Positions 1-7,682 of a stretch of DNA of 64,000 nucleotides are shown here, piece by piece; position 1 is the first letter of the stretch, and each line of letters starts with the position of its first letter. The position numbers and the translations under genes are program-made. The notes beneath the pieces are model-generated. The model was not told the origin of the DNA and ran no database searches. It saw only the letters and a list, made by a program, of their open reading frames with translations. The DNA comes from Actinobacillus succinogenes 130Z (GTDB lineage: Bacteria > Pseudomonadota > Gammaproteobacteria > Enterobacterales > Pasteurellaceae), in the NCBI RefSeq assembly GCF_000017245.1, contig NC_009655.1, positions 1,426,001 to 1,490,000 on the forward strand. The letters are read 5' to 3'.

Positions 1-57
1 TATCGCAATATGAGGGGAGAACATAAAGAAAAACACAAGGGGGCGCGTCATGAATAA
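1..57 (+). CDS. hybA: HybA C-terminal end (partial, cut by window start)
   Basis: An open frame runs from base 1 to a TAA at 55-57 and ends in a short, very basic and hydrophilic tail (KEKHKGARHE). It overlaps the hybB start codon by 8 bp, as expected for translationally coupled genes of a hyb operon. HybA is the periplasmic iron-sulfur electron-transfer subunit that precedes HybB in hydrogenase-2 operons. Only 18 codons are visible, so the assignment rests on position rather than on any domain. Confidence 0.55.
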   Translation, partial: YRNMRGEHKEKHKGARHE

Positions 58-1261
58 TGTTCGTCCTGTCGGTGGAAAATTAATTACGGCATCAATCCTC
101 TTTTTTTCTCCGTTGGCATTAATTTGTTTGATACTTATCGTAAAACGGATGTTTTTCGGTATCGGCTCGGTAACGGCACTAAATGGCGGGTATCCTTGGG
201 GCTTATGGATTGCTTTCGACCTGCTTGTAGGAACCGGTTTTGCTTGTGGCGGTTGGGCTTTAGCCTGGGCCGTTTATATTTTCAATAAAGGGAAATATCA
301 TGCGCTCGTTCGTCCGGCATTACTTGCCAGCTTATTCGGTTACAGTCTGGGCGGTTTTTCTATCACTATCGATATGGGGCGTTACTGGCACTTACCGTAT
401 TTTTATTTGCCGGGACAATTTAATACCAATTCCGTTTTGTTTGAAACTGCGGTCTGTATGACAATTTATATTCTGGTCGTGACACTTGAATTCGCACCCG
501 TTTGGCTAGGTTTCTTCGGCTTCAAAAAATTGTTTAATAAGTTGAATAAAATCATGTTTTTCGTGATTGCCCTTGGAGCGTTATTGCCGATGATGCACCA
601 GTCTTCGATGGGCTCGTTGATGATCGTTGCCGGACATAAAGTTCATCCCGCTTGGCAAAGTTATGAAATGTTGCCGATATTCTCTTTGCTGACGGCATTT
701 ATTATGGGATTTTCCATTGTGATTTTCGAGGGGTCTTTGGTTCGCGCAGGTTTGGCCGGTAAAACGCCGGACGAACGTCATCTGTTTACCAAACTGGCTC
801 GTGTAAGTGCGGTTTTAATTGCGGTATTTTTACTTTGTCGCTTCGGAGAACTGATTTATCACCGCAAACTGCAATATGTCATCGGATTATTTAAATTCGA
901 AGCCTGGATGTTTTGGGCGGAAGTCTGGTTAATGACTTTACCGCTACTGACCTTGTTTCTCGGGGAAAAACGCTCCGACGGACGTTGGTTATTCGTTTCC
1001 GCATTGAGTATGTTGCTGGGTGCAGCCTTATGGCGTATGGATTATTCATTAATCATGTACGATCCGGGTAACGGTTATAAATACTTCCCGTCAGCACAGG
1101 AATTATTAATTTCAATCGGTTTCGTGTCTATTGAAATTTGTGCATATATTTTAATTATCCGTCTGTTCCCGGTGCTTCCGGTATTAAAAGAAGCAAGAAA
1201 AGAAAAATCACAACAGGCTATGGCACAAAAAATCGCACGTAGCGAACAATTAAGCCGCTAA
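50..1261 (+). CDS. hybB: Hydrogenase-2 integral membrane subunit HybB (NrfD/PsrC family)
   Basis: This is a 403-residue polytopic membrane protein with about ten hydrophobic helices, close to the length of E. coli HybB. It anchors the periplasmic hydrogenase-2 complex and passes electrons from the HybA clusters to the quinone pool. The N-terminal motif around GGYPWGLWIAFDLL and the conserved acidic and aromatic residues in the helices are typical of the NrfD/HybB family. The ATG overlaps the end of hybA and follows a G-rich Shine-Dalgarno (aaggggg). hybC starts 15 bp downstream, so the genes are cotranscribed. The annotation is secure. Confidence 0.95.
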   Translation: MNNVRPVGGKLITASILFFSPLALICLILIVKRMFFGIGSVTALNGGYPWGLWIAFDLLVGTGFACGGWALAWAVYIFNKGKYHALVRPALLASLFGYSLGGFSITIDMGRYWHLPYFYLPGQFNTNSVLFETAVCMTIYILVVTLEFAPVWLGFFGFKKLFNKLNKIMFFVIALGALLPMMHQSSMGSLMIVAGHKVHPAWQSYEMLPIFSLLTAFIMGFSIVIFEGSLVRAGLAGKTPDERHLFTKLARVSAVLIAVFLLCRFGELIYHRKLQYVIGLFKFEAWMFWAEVWLMTLPLLTLFLGEKRSDGRWLFVSALSMLLGAALWRMDYSLIMYDPGNGYKYFPSAQELLISIGFVSIEICAYILIIRLFPVLPVLKEARKEKSQQAMAQKIARSEQLSR

Positions 1262-1276
1262 TAAGAGAATATAAAA

Positions 1277-2986
1277 ATGAGTGAGAAAAAACGTATTACT
1301 ATTGACCCTATTACCCGCATTGAAGGGCATTTACGCATTGGCTGCGAAATTGAAAACGGAGTCGTGACTAATGCCTGGTCGACAGGAACCATGTGGCGCG
1401 GGATGGAAAATATCGTAAAAGGCGCGGATCCCCGTGATGCATGGATGATTATGCAGCGAATCTGCGGGGTATGTACCACGGTGCACGCCATTGTAAGCGT
1501 GCGGGCGGTAGAAGACGCTATCGGCGCTAAAGTGCCGGTAAATGCCCAATATATCCGTAACATGATTTTAGCGGCGCACAATATTCACGATCATATCGTA
1601 CATTTTTACCAACTTTCGGCTATGGACTGGGTGGATATTACCGCCGCATTGAAGGCGGATCCGGCGAAAGCCAATGAAATGCTGAAAGGCGTTTCGACCT
1701 GGTCGCTGAACAGCGAAAACGAATTCCGCAACGTACAGAAGAAAATTCAAAAATTGGTGGATAGCGGACAATTAGGTATCTTTGCCAACGGTTATTTCGG
1801 GCATCCGGCAATGAAACTGCCGCCGGAAGTAAACCTTATCGCCGTTGCGCATTATCTACAGGCATTGGAATGTCAGCGAGATGCAAACCGCGTAGTGGCA
1901 TTATTGGGCGGAAAAACGCCGCATATTCAAAACCTGGCGATTGGCGGGGTTGCTAATCCGATTAATATGGATTCTGCCGCCGTATTGAATATGGAACGTT
2001 TAATGTACGTAAAAGCCTGCATAGATCGCCTCACTGATTTCATCAATCAAGTATACAAAGTGGATACGGCGGTAATCGCGGGTTACTATCCGGAATGGCT
2101 GAGTTACGGTAAAACGTCACGTAATTATTTAGCCATGCCGGAATTTCCGATTGACGCCGATAATTCTAAGTTCATATTGAACGGCGGTTATATTGAAAAC
2201 GGCGACATGAGCGCTTTCCGCCAAATCGACGGGCAAAAGAGCGATTTTGTAATAAAAGGGATTAAAGAAAGCGGCAAACACGCTTGGTATGAAGATGACG
2301 AACCGCTCGAGCCCTGGGAAGGGTTAACCCGACCGAAATATACCGGCTGGGATGAAAACGGTAAGTATTCTTGGGTGAAAGCGCCGTCATTTTATGACAA
2401 AGTGGTGGAAGTCGGTCCGTTAGCCTATTTATTAACCAATCTCGCGGCGAAAAATGCGTTAACTACCGCTCATTTTAACCAATTAAAAGGTTTGTATGAT
2501 ACCGTTACCGGCACTAATTTAGGCGTAGAACATCTACATTCGACTCTGGGGCGAATCATCGGCCGTACCGTGCATTGTGCCGTATTGAACGACATTTTAG
2601 TTCAACAATGGCAGTTGCTGATTGAAAATATCGGCAAAGGCGACACTGTGGCGTATTTAAAATGCGCAATTCCGGAAAGCGGTGAATTCAAAGGTGTCGG
2701 TTTCGGTGAAGTGCCGCGCGGTATGTTGTCTCACTGGGTGGTGATCAAAGACGGTAAAATCGAAAATTATCAAGCGGTTGTTCCGTCCACTTGGAATTCC
2801 GGTCCGCGCAATCATAACGACGAACTGGGACCTTACGAACAATCACTTATCGGTACACCGGTTGCGGATCCCGCCAAACCGTTGGAAGTGGTGCGTACCA
2901 TTCATTCTTTCGACCCGTGTATGTCCTGTGCCGTACATGTGGTGAACACCGAAAACGGTGAAATCACAGAAGTGAAGGTATTGTAA
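1277..2986 (+). CDS. hybC: Hydrogenase-2 large subunit (NiFe catalytic subunit) precursor
   Basis: The 569-residue catalytic subunit carries both NiFe-binding CxxC pairs: RICGVC near residues 61-66 and DPCMSCAVH near 546-554. The final His is followed by a 15-residue tail (VVNTENGEITEVKVL) that the HybD protease must remove before the subunit closes around the metal. The protein oxidises H2 in the periplasm together with the small subunit HybO, encoded outside the window, and feeds electrons to HybA and HybB. Its stop codon overlaps the hybD start by one base (TAATG). All metal ligands are intact. Confidence 0.97.
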   Translation: MSEKKRITIDPITRIEGHLRIGCEIENGVVTNAWSTGTMWRGMENIVKGADPRDAWMIMQRICGVCTTVHAIVSVRAVEDAIGAKVPVNAQYIRNMILAAHNIHDHIVHFYQLSAMDWVDITAALKADPAKANEMLKGVSTWSLNSENEFRNVQKKIQKLVDSGQLGIFANGYFGHPAMKLPPEVNLIAVAHYLQALECQRDANRVVALLGGKTPHIQNLAIGGVANPINMDSAAVLNMERLMYVKACIDRLTDFINQVYKVDTAVIAGYYPEWLSYGKTSRNYLAMPEFPIDADNSKFILNGGYIENGDMSAFRQIDGQKSDFVIKGIKESGKHAWYEDDEPLEPWEGLTRPKYTGWDENGKYSWVKAPSFYDKVVEVGPLAYLLTNLAAKNALTTAHFNQLKGLYDTVTGTNLGVEHLHSTLGRIIGRTVHCAVLNDILVQQWQLLIENIGKGDTVAYLKCAIPESGEFKGVGFGEVPRGMLSHWVVIKDGKIENYQAVVPSTWNSGPRNHNDELGPYEQSLIGTPVADPAKPLEVVRTIHSFDPCMSCAVHVVNTENGEITEVKVL

Positions 2987-3474
2987 TGAAACCGTTAATT
3001 CTAGGTATCGGTAATATTTTATTGTCTGATGAAGGAGTTGGCGTACGAGTGGTTCAGGCTTTGGAAAAACGTGCGGAAATTTCACCGTACGTTTTCGAAC
3101 AATTCGATATAGTGGACGGCGGTACCTGCGGCATGGAACTGTTGGATACGCTGGCGAATCGTGATTATATTATCGTAATTGACGCCGTACTGGCCGGTAA
3201 AGAACCGGGTGAAATCGTGGTATTGAAAGACGAACAGGTTCCCGTCTTTTTTTCGCGGAAAATTTCTCCGCATCAGCTGGGATTATGCGATGTGCTGTCC
3301 GCCCTCAAATTGACGGACGAATACCCCAAAAATCTTTGTTTAATCGGCATTCAGCCGGATTCGCTGGCACCCCGGATCGGGCTGACCGAAACCATGGAAA
3401 AGGTTATGCCGGCTATTTTTATCCGGCTTAATCGTATTTTAACCGAATACGGTTTGCCGACTTTGGATAATTAA
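2986..3474 (+). CDS. hybD: Hydrogenase-2 maturation endopeptidase HybD
   Basis: This is a 162-residue protein of the HycI/HybD/HyaD peptidase family. It cleaves the C-terminal extension of HybC after nickel insertion. The three expected nickel-sensing ligands are present: Glu16 in GNILLSDEGVG, an Asp near residue 66 in VIDAVLAGKEPGE, and His96 in ISPHQLGL. Length matches E. coli HybD. Translation is coupled to hybC through a one-base overlap, so protease and substrate are made together in the cytoplasm. Confidence 0.95.
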   Translation: MKPLILGIGNILLSDEGVGVRVVQALEKRAEISPYVFEQFDIVDGGTCGMELLDTLANRDYIIVIDAVLAGKEPGEIVVLKDEQVPVFFSRKISPHQLGLCDVLSALKLTDEYPKNLCLIGIQPDSLAPRIGLTETMEKVMPAIFIRLNRILTEYGLPTLDN

Positions 3475-3482
3475 AATTCATT

Positions 3483-3989
3483 ATGTATCGACACAAAAAA
3501 ATATCGGAAAATCCGACCGCACTTTCAGGCGTAGTCGGTTTTTCAGAAAATCCGGCGCTGCTTTTGCAAACGGAAATGGAACGCACACGCCCTAATATGC
3601 GTTCGCTTCCGTTCTTTCGCGAGAATATTCCGTGCTATTGCCCGCCGTTTATTTTGCTCGACAACCAATGGATCGGCACGGTGCTCACCCCATGGATGCT
3701 CAGTCTAGTGATTTTGCCCGGGCCGAATCAGGAATGGGAAACCAGACCGTTAGGCGACAAACTTGGTGTCGCATTACCGTACAAAACGTTAATGTTTACT
3801 GTCAGCCAACTGGAAGGGATTCCTTGCTATCTCAGCCATTCGCTGGCTTCACCGTTGGCGCGGAAACTGACAGCGGAACAAGGCGTTCAACTTGCCGACG
3901 ATTGCCTGAAAATGGCGTTATCTTTCCCGTTAAATCAGCCTCAACCCGATTTAAAACGCCGAAATATTTTTCGGTCGATGGTAAAGTAA
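3483..3989 (+). CDS. hybE: Hydrogenase-2 assembly chaperone HybE
   Basis: The 168-residue protein belongs to the HybE/HupJ family. It shows the conserved core [14 protein letters not shown] and the [19 protein letters not shown] segment typical of these chaperones. In E. coli HybE binds the hydrogenase-2 subunits in the cytoplasm and coordinates assembly before Tat export. It lies 8 bp after hybD. A Hin-type uptake signal sits inside the N-terminal coding region at 3515-3523. The ribosome binding site is weak, so coupling to hybD is likely. hybG follows after about 25 bp with no hybF between. Confidence 0.9.
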   Translation: MYRHKKISENPTALSGVVGFSENPALLLQTEMERTRPNMRSLPFFRENIPCYCPPFILLDNQWIGTVLTPWMLSLVILPGPNQEWETRPLGDKLGVALPYKTLMFTVSQLEGIPCYLSHSLASPLARKLTAEQGVQLADDCLKMALSFPLNQPQPDLKRRNIFRSMVK

Positions 3990-4014
3990 TGCCGCTAAAA
4001 TTAAGGATAAATTT

Positions 4015-4287
4015 ATGTGTTTAGGTGTACCGGGGCAAATCGTCGCCATTGGAGATGACGTCTTCCAGCTTGCCACCGTCGATGTATGCGGTGTGAAGCG
4101 GGACGTGAATATTTCTCTCATTTGCGACGAAAACCCGCAACAGCTTTTAGGAAAATGGGTACTGGTTCATGTGGGGTTCGCTATGAGCATTATTGACGAA
4201 GACGAGGCAAAACAAACTCAGAAAGCGTTAATAGCCATGAGCCGGTTAGAACATGAAGTCGGTGATTTCCTTGGACTGAATCAATAA
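4015..4287 (+). CDS. hybG: Hydrogenase maturation chaperone HybG (HypC family)
   Basis: The 90-residue HypC/HybG/HupF-family protein starts with the essential MCLGVPGQ motif, whose Cys2 carries the Fe(CN)2CO precursor from HypD to the large subunit. [15 protein letters not shown] matches the HybG type rather than generic HypC. It serves HybC maturation in the cytoplasm. E. coli has hybF (a HypA paralogue) between hybE and hybG; here that gene is absent, so nickel delivery must rely on HypA/HypB encoded elsewhere. It ends the operon and is followed by a paired-uptake-signal terminator. Confidence 0.95.
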   Translation: MCLGVPGQIVAIGDDVFQLATVDVCGVKRDVNISLICDENPQQLLGKWVLVHVGFAMSIIDEDEAKQTQKALIAMSRLEHEVGDFLGLNQ

Positions 4288-4301
4288 TAATCTTACTAAG
4301 C

Positions 4302-4343
4302 AAGTGCGGTCGAAAATCTGGTTAATTTTCGGCCGCACTTTTT
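4302..4343 (+). terminator. Terminator built from inverted Hin-type uptake signals
   Basis: AAGTGCGGTCGAAAAT at the left and its near-complement ending GGCCGCACTTTTT at the right form a long stem followed by T residues. This arrangement is the usual rho-independent terminator of the Haemophilus clade. It ends the hyb operon, 15 bp after hybG. Confidence 0.85.
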
Positions 4344-4488
4344 GTAAAGAGTGTTTAATAAATCGTCAGGTTACTACTGGAATTGATCTAAATTAATAAA
4401 TATTTTATTTACTTTATATACATAAATTTACACTACAATTATATTAAATTAAGTAATTTTACGGTTATTTATGTATAGAGGCGGCTGG

Positions 4489-6924
4489 ATGAATGAATCT
4501 TTCATTGCGCATATCCGAGAAGTTGATAAACAACGACAATCTGTTCAAGTACATTTATTAGAAACAGCTGTTATAGCTAGCATGTTTGCAGTTAAATTAG
4601 ATTTGTCCGAAGCGGGTGAATTGCTGGGACTCATGCACGATTTCGGCAAGTATTCTACGGCGTTTCAGGAATATATCAGGGCGGTAACCGGCCAAGATCC
4701 GGATGCGGATAATGATTACGTTCTGCCGAACGGTAAGAAAATCGACCATTCCACCGCCGGGGCGCAGTGGGTTTACCGCCGTTTGAAAAAATTCGGTTTG
4801 CAAAATGGTATCGGCGAATTGGTCGGGCAGATATTGGGCTTGTGTATTGCTTCGCATCACGGCGAAGGCTTGATCGACTGTTTAAACATGAACGGCGAAG
4901 CGGTGTGGCAAAAACGCTTTGATAAAGAAGACGAACTGACCCATTTAAGCGAATGTGAACAACGTGCTGATAAGGCGGTAAAAATACGGGCGGAAGAGCT
5001 GGCAGGCGAAAATTTGGTGAAATCGCTATTAAAGCTGCTTGCCGCCATTTTTAAGAACCCTGACAGTAATGACAAAATCAAAGAATTCTATCTCGGCTGT
5101 TTAACCCGTTTCCTGTTTAGTTGTCTGATTGATGCCGACCGCATCAACAGTGCTGATTTTGAACGAGAGGAGCAGAAAGACTTACGCCGCCTGAATCAAT
5201 CCCCTGATTGGCAGCAAGCTATTGATAAATTGGAAACACATTTGGCAAATTTTGAAATCCGTTATCCGATTGACGAAATCCGTCGTGAGATTTCCTCCAC
5301 TTGCCTGAAGCGTGCGAATGATCCTCAAGGTATTTATACGCTGACTGTGCCGACTGGCGGCGGTAAAACATTAGCCAGCCTGCGTTATGCCCTTCATCAT
5401 GCACATAAGCACAATCTTGACCGCATTATCTACATTATTCCCTACACATCTATTATTGACCAGAACGCTTCAGCCGTGCGTGAGATTCTGGGCGAAGACT
5501 GGGTGCTGGAACACCATTCCAACCTTGAACCAGAACAGCAAAATTGGCAAGACAAATTGTTATCTGAAAATTGGGATAAACCGATTGTTTTCACGACGAT
5601 GGTGCAGTTTTTAGATGCCTGGTTCGGCGGTGGTACTCGTGGGGTAAGGCATATCCACCCGATGACAAAAAGCGTACTGATTTTTGACGAAATCCAAACC
5701 TTGCCAGTGAAATGTGTGCATCTGTTTTGCAATGTGCTGAACTGGCTGACGCAATTCGGTAAATCCAGTGCGGTGTTGTGCACGGCAACTCAACCGTTGT
5801 TGGATAATTTGCCGAAATCCGAATTTGGCGAATTAAAGTTGGCGGAGAATTCGGAAATTATGGGGCAGAATAAAACACTGAATCAATTATTTGATGATTT
5901 ATCGCGCGTGGAAATTCACTATAAGCCAAAGGCGGGCGGCTGGTCGGCGGATGAAGCCGGTGCGTTCTTGCTGGAACAGTTTCAGACGGCCTCAAGCTGC
6001 CTGTTTATCGTCAATACCAAAAAATGGGCGCAGGAGCTGTATCAATATTGCCAGCGGCAGGATGTACCGCCGGAAGCCTTATTTCACCTCAGCACTAATC
6101 AATGTTCGGTACACCGCAAAGCCATCTTTGATGAAATCAAAGGCCGTCTAAAAAACAAACAACCCGTGATCTGCATTAGCACCCAGCTGATTGAAGCGGG
6201 GGTGGATATTTCTATGAGTTGCGTGATTCGAGCTTTAGGTGGGCTGGACAGCATTGCCCAAGCGGCAGGGCGTTGTAACCGTCATGGCGAGAAAGTGGGC
6301 AAAGGGCAGGTGTATGTGCTGAACCTACAAGAACCGAATTTGGCACGGGTGTTACCCGATATTGACCAAGGGCAGCAAAATGCCGAACGCGTACTGCGCG
6401 AATTCGCCGAACAGGATATTTTACAGCCTGCCGCTATGCGGCAGTATTTTGAATACTATTTTTATAACCGCAGCAACGATATGAGCTATACGGTTAAAGG
6501 CAGCACTTCAGGTAGCCTGTTAGACTGGCTTTCTGATAATCGTTTGAATGTCTATGCTGCTAAAAACGACAAACGCCGCCCTAAATTACCGTTGCTGATG
6601 CAGTCGTTCAAAAGTGCGGGGAGAGCCTTTCAGGCGATTGACGCACCGACCCGCGCTGTGATCGTGCCCTATAGTAAAGGTAAAGATTTAATCGCCGAAC
6701 TGTGCGGCGTATGGAATCCGAAAGAAATGTACCGCATTTTGAGCAAAGTGCAGCGTTACAGCGTGAACGTATTTCCGAATGTATGGGAAAAGCTGGAAAA
6801 AGAACAAGCCGTGCAGGAAGTGCAGGCCGGTTTGGGTATTTATTATTTAAAAGAACGTTATTACAGCGACGAATACGGCTTGTCCGTCGATGAAGTCGGT
6901 GCGATGACTTTTTATGAACTGTGA
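4489..6924 (+). CDS. cas3: CRISPR-associated helicase/nuclease Cas3 (type I-C)
   Basis: This is an 811-residue fusion of an N-terminal HD nuclease and a C-terminal superfamily 2 helicase. HD ligands are visible in LMHDFGKY (about residues 49-55) and in the SHHGEG region. Helicase motifs follow in order: Walker A VPTGGGKTL, DEIQ box LIFDEIQTL, motif III CTATQP, and motif VI QAAGRCNRHG. Cas3 is recruited by Cascade to unwind and degrade target DNA. I chose the ATG at 4489 because GAGGCGG lies 7 bp upstream; an in-frame ATG at 4471 would add six residues. A perfect Neisseria AG-DUS lies inside the gene at 5981-5992. Confidence 0.95.
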   Translation: MNESFIAHIREVDKQRQSVQVHLLETAVIASMFAVKLDLSEAGELLGLMHDFGKYSTAFQEYIRAVTGQDPDADNDYVLPNGKKIDHSTAGAQWVYRRLKKFGLQNGIGELVGQILGLCIASHHGEGLIDCLNMNGEAVWQKRFDKEDELTHLSECEQRADKAVKIRAEELAGENLVKSLLKLLAAIFKNPDSNDKIKEFYLGCLTRFLFSCLIDADRINSADFEREEQKDLRRLNQSPDWQQAIDKLETHLANFEIRYPIDEIRREISSTCLKRANDPQGIYTLTVPTGGGKTLASLRYALHHAHKHNLDRIIYIIPYTSIIDQNASAVREILGEDWVLEHHSNLEPEQQNWQDKLLSENWDKPIVFTTMVQFLDAWFGGGTRGVRHIHPMTKSVLIFDEIQTLPVKCVHLFCNVLNWLTQFGKSSAVLCTATQPLLDNLPKSEFGELKLAENSEIMGQNKTLNQLFDDLSRVEIHYKPKAGGWSADEAGAFLLEQFQTASSCLFIVNTKKWAQELYQYCQRQDVPPEALFHLSTNQCSVHRKAIFDEIKGRLKNKQPVICISTQLIEAGVDISMSCVIRALGGLDSIAQAAGRCNRHGEKVGKGQVYVLNLQEPNLARVLPDIDQGQQNAERVLREFAEQDILQPAAMRQYFEYYFYNRSNDMSYTVKGSTSGSLLDWLSDNRLNVYAAKNDKRRPKLPLLMQSFKSAGRAFQAIDAPTRAVIVPYSKGKDLIAELCGVWNPKEMYRILSKVQRYSVNVFPNVWEKLEKEQAVQEVQAGLGIYYLKERYYSDEYGLSVDEVGAMTFYEL
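5981..5992 (-). repeat. Neisseria AG-DUS in cas3
   Basis: On the minus strand the 12 bases read AGGCCGTCTGAA, a perfect AG-type DNA uptake sequence of Neisseria. A one-mismatch copy (AGGCCGTCTAAA) lies at 6141-6152, also in cas3. Confidence 0.85.
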
Positions 6925-6938
6925 TTTAAGGAAATGTG

Positions 6939-7682
6939 ATGAACAACAAAAATACATTCCGCAGTAAACCGTTCTGCTTCCGTGTCTGGGGGCGGCAGGC
7001 CTTGTTTACCGACCCCGTCACCAAAATCGGCGGTGAAAAATTCAGTTATCAAGTGCCGACTTACGAGGCACTTAAAGGCATTTTAAAAAGCATTTACTGG
7101 AAACCGACCCTGATTTGGCACATCGACCGCGTGCGGGTGATGAAACCTATCCGCACCCAAAGCAAATCCACCAAACCGCTGGATTGGAACGGCGGCAACA
7201 CACTGGCGATTTACACCTTTCTGCAAGACGTGGAATATCAGGTAGAAGCGCATTTTACCTGGAACGAAAACTGGGAAGAACTCAAAGGCGACCGTAATGA
7301 AGGCAAACATACCGCGATTGCCGAACGAATGCTCCATCGTGGTGGTCGGCAGGATATTTTCCTCGGCACCCGCGATTGTCAGGGCTATGTCGAACCGTGT
7401 GAATTCGGTTCAGGTAAAGGCTTTTACGATGAAATCGACAATCTGGATTTCGGGTTGATGTTCCACAGCTTCGGCTATCCGGAAGAAACGGGCAAACATG
7501 AGCTGATCAGCCGCTTTTGGAATGCCGGTATGCAGCGCGGCAAGATTGAGTTCCCAAGCGTGAATGACGTTTCGGGCAGCCTGAAAACCCGCTTTATCCG
7601 AAAAATGAAACCCGAAAAACCGTTTAAACGCGGTGAAAACGTGAAACCTGTGGAAGACGAGGCTAAGGAGTTGGGATTATGA
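6939..7682 (+). CDS. cas5c: Cas5c (Cas5d), Cascade subunit and pre-crRNA endoribonuclease
   Basis: The 247-residue RAMP protein is the type I-C Cas5, which replaces Cas6: it cuts the repeat transcript and stays on the 5-prime handle of the crRNA. The SYQVPTYEALKGIL segment (residues 36-49) matches the conserved Tyr-containing region. Lys123-His124 in EGKHTAI matches the Lys-His pair implicated in catalysis in this family. The ATG at 6939 has AAGGA upstream at good spacing; a GTG one codon earlier is less likely. It lies 14 bp after cas3, and its stop overlaps the cas8c start (ATGA). Confidence 0.95.
   Translation: MNNKNTFRSKPFCFRVWGRQALFTDPVTKIGGEKFSYQVPTYEALKGILKSIYWKPTLIWHIDRVRVMKPIRTQSKSTKPLDWNGGNTLAIYTFLQDVEYQVEAHFTWNENWEELKGDRNEGKHTAIAERMLHRGGRQDIFLGTRDCQGYVEPCEFGSGKGFYDEIDNLDFGLMFHSFGYPEETGKHELISRFWNAGMQRGKIEFPSVNDVSGSLKTRFIRKMKPEKPFKRGENVKPVEDEAKELGL

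Noticed and set aside
7575..7585. GGCAGCCTGAA in cas5c, close to the Kingella-type DUS, and again at 10520-10530 in cas7c
   Set aside because: Both encode Gly-Ser-Leu-Lys with ordinary codons and miss the first DUS base, so chance is sufficient.
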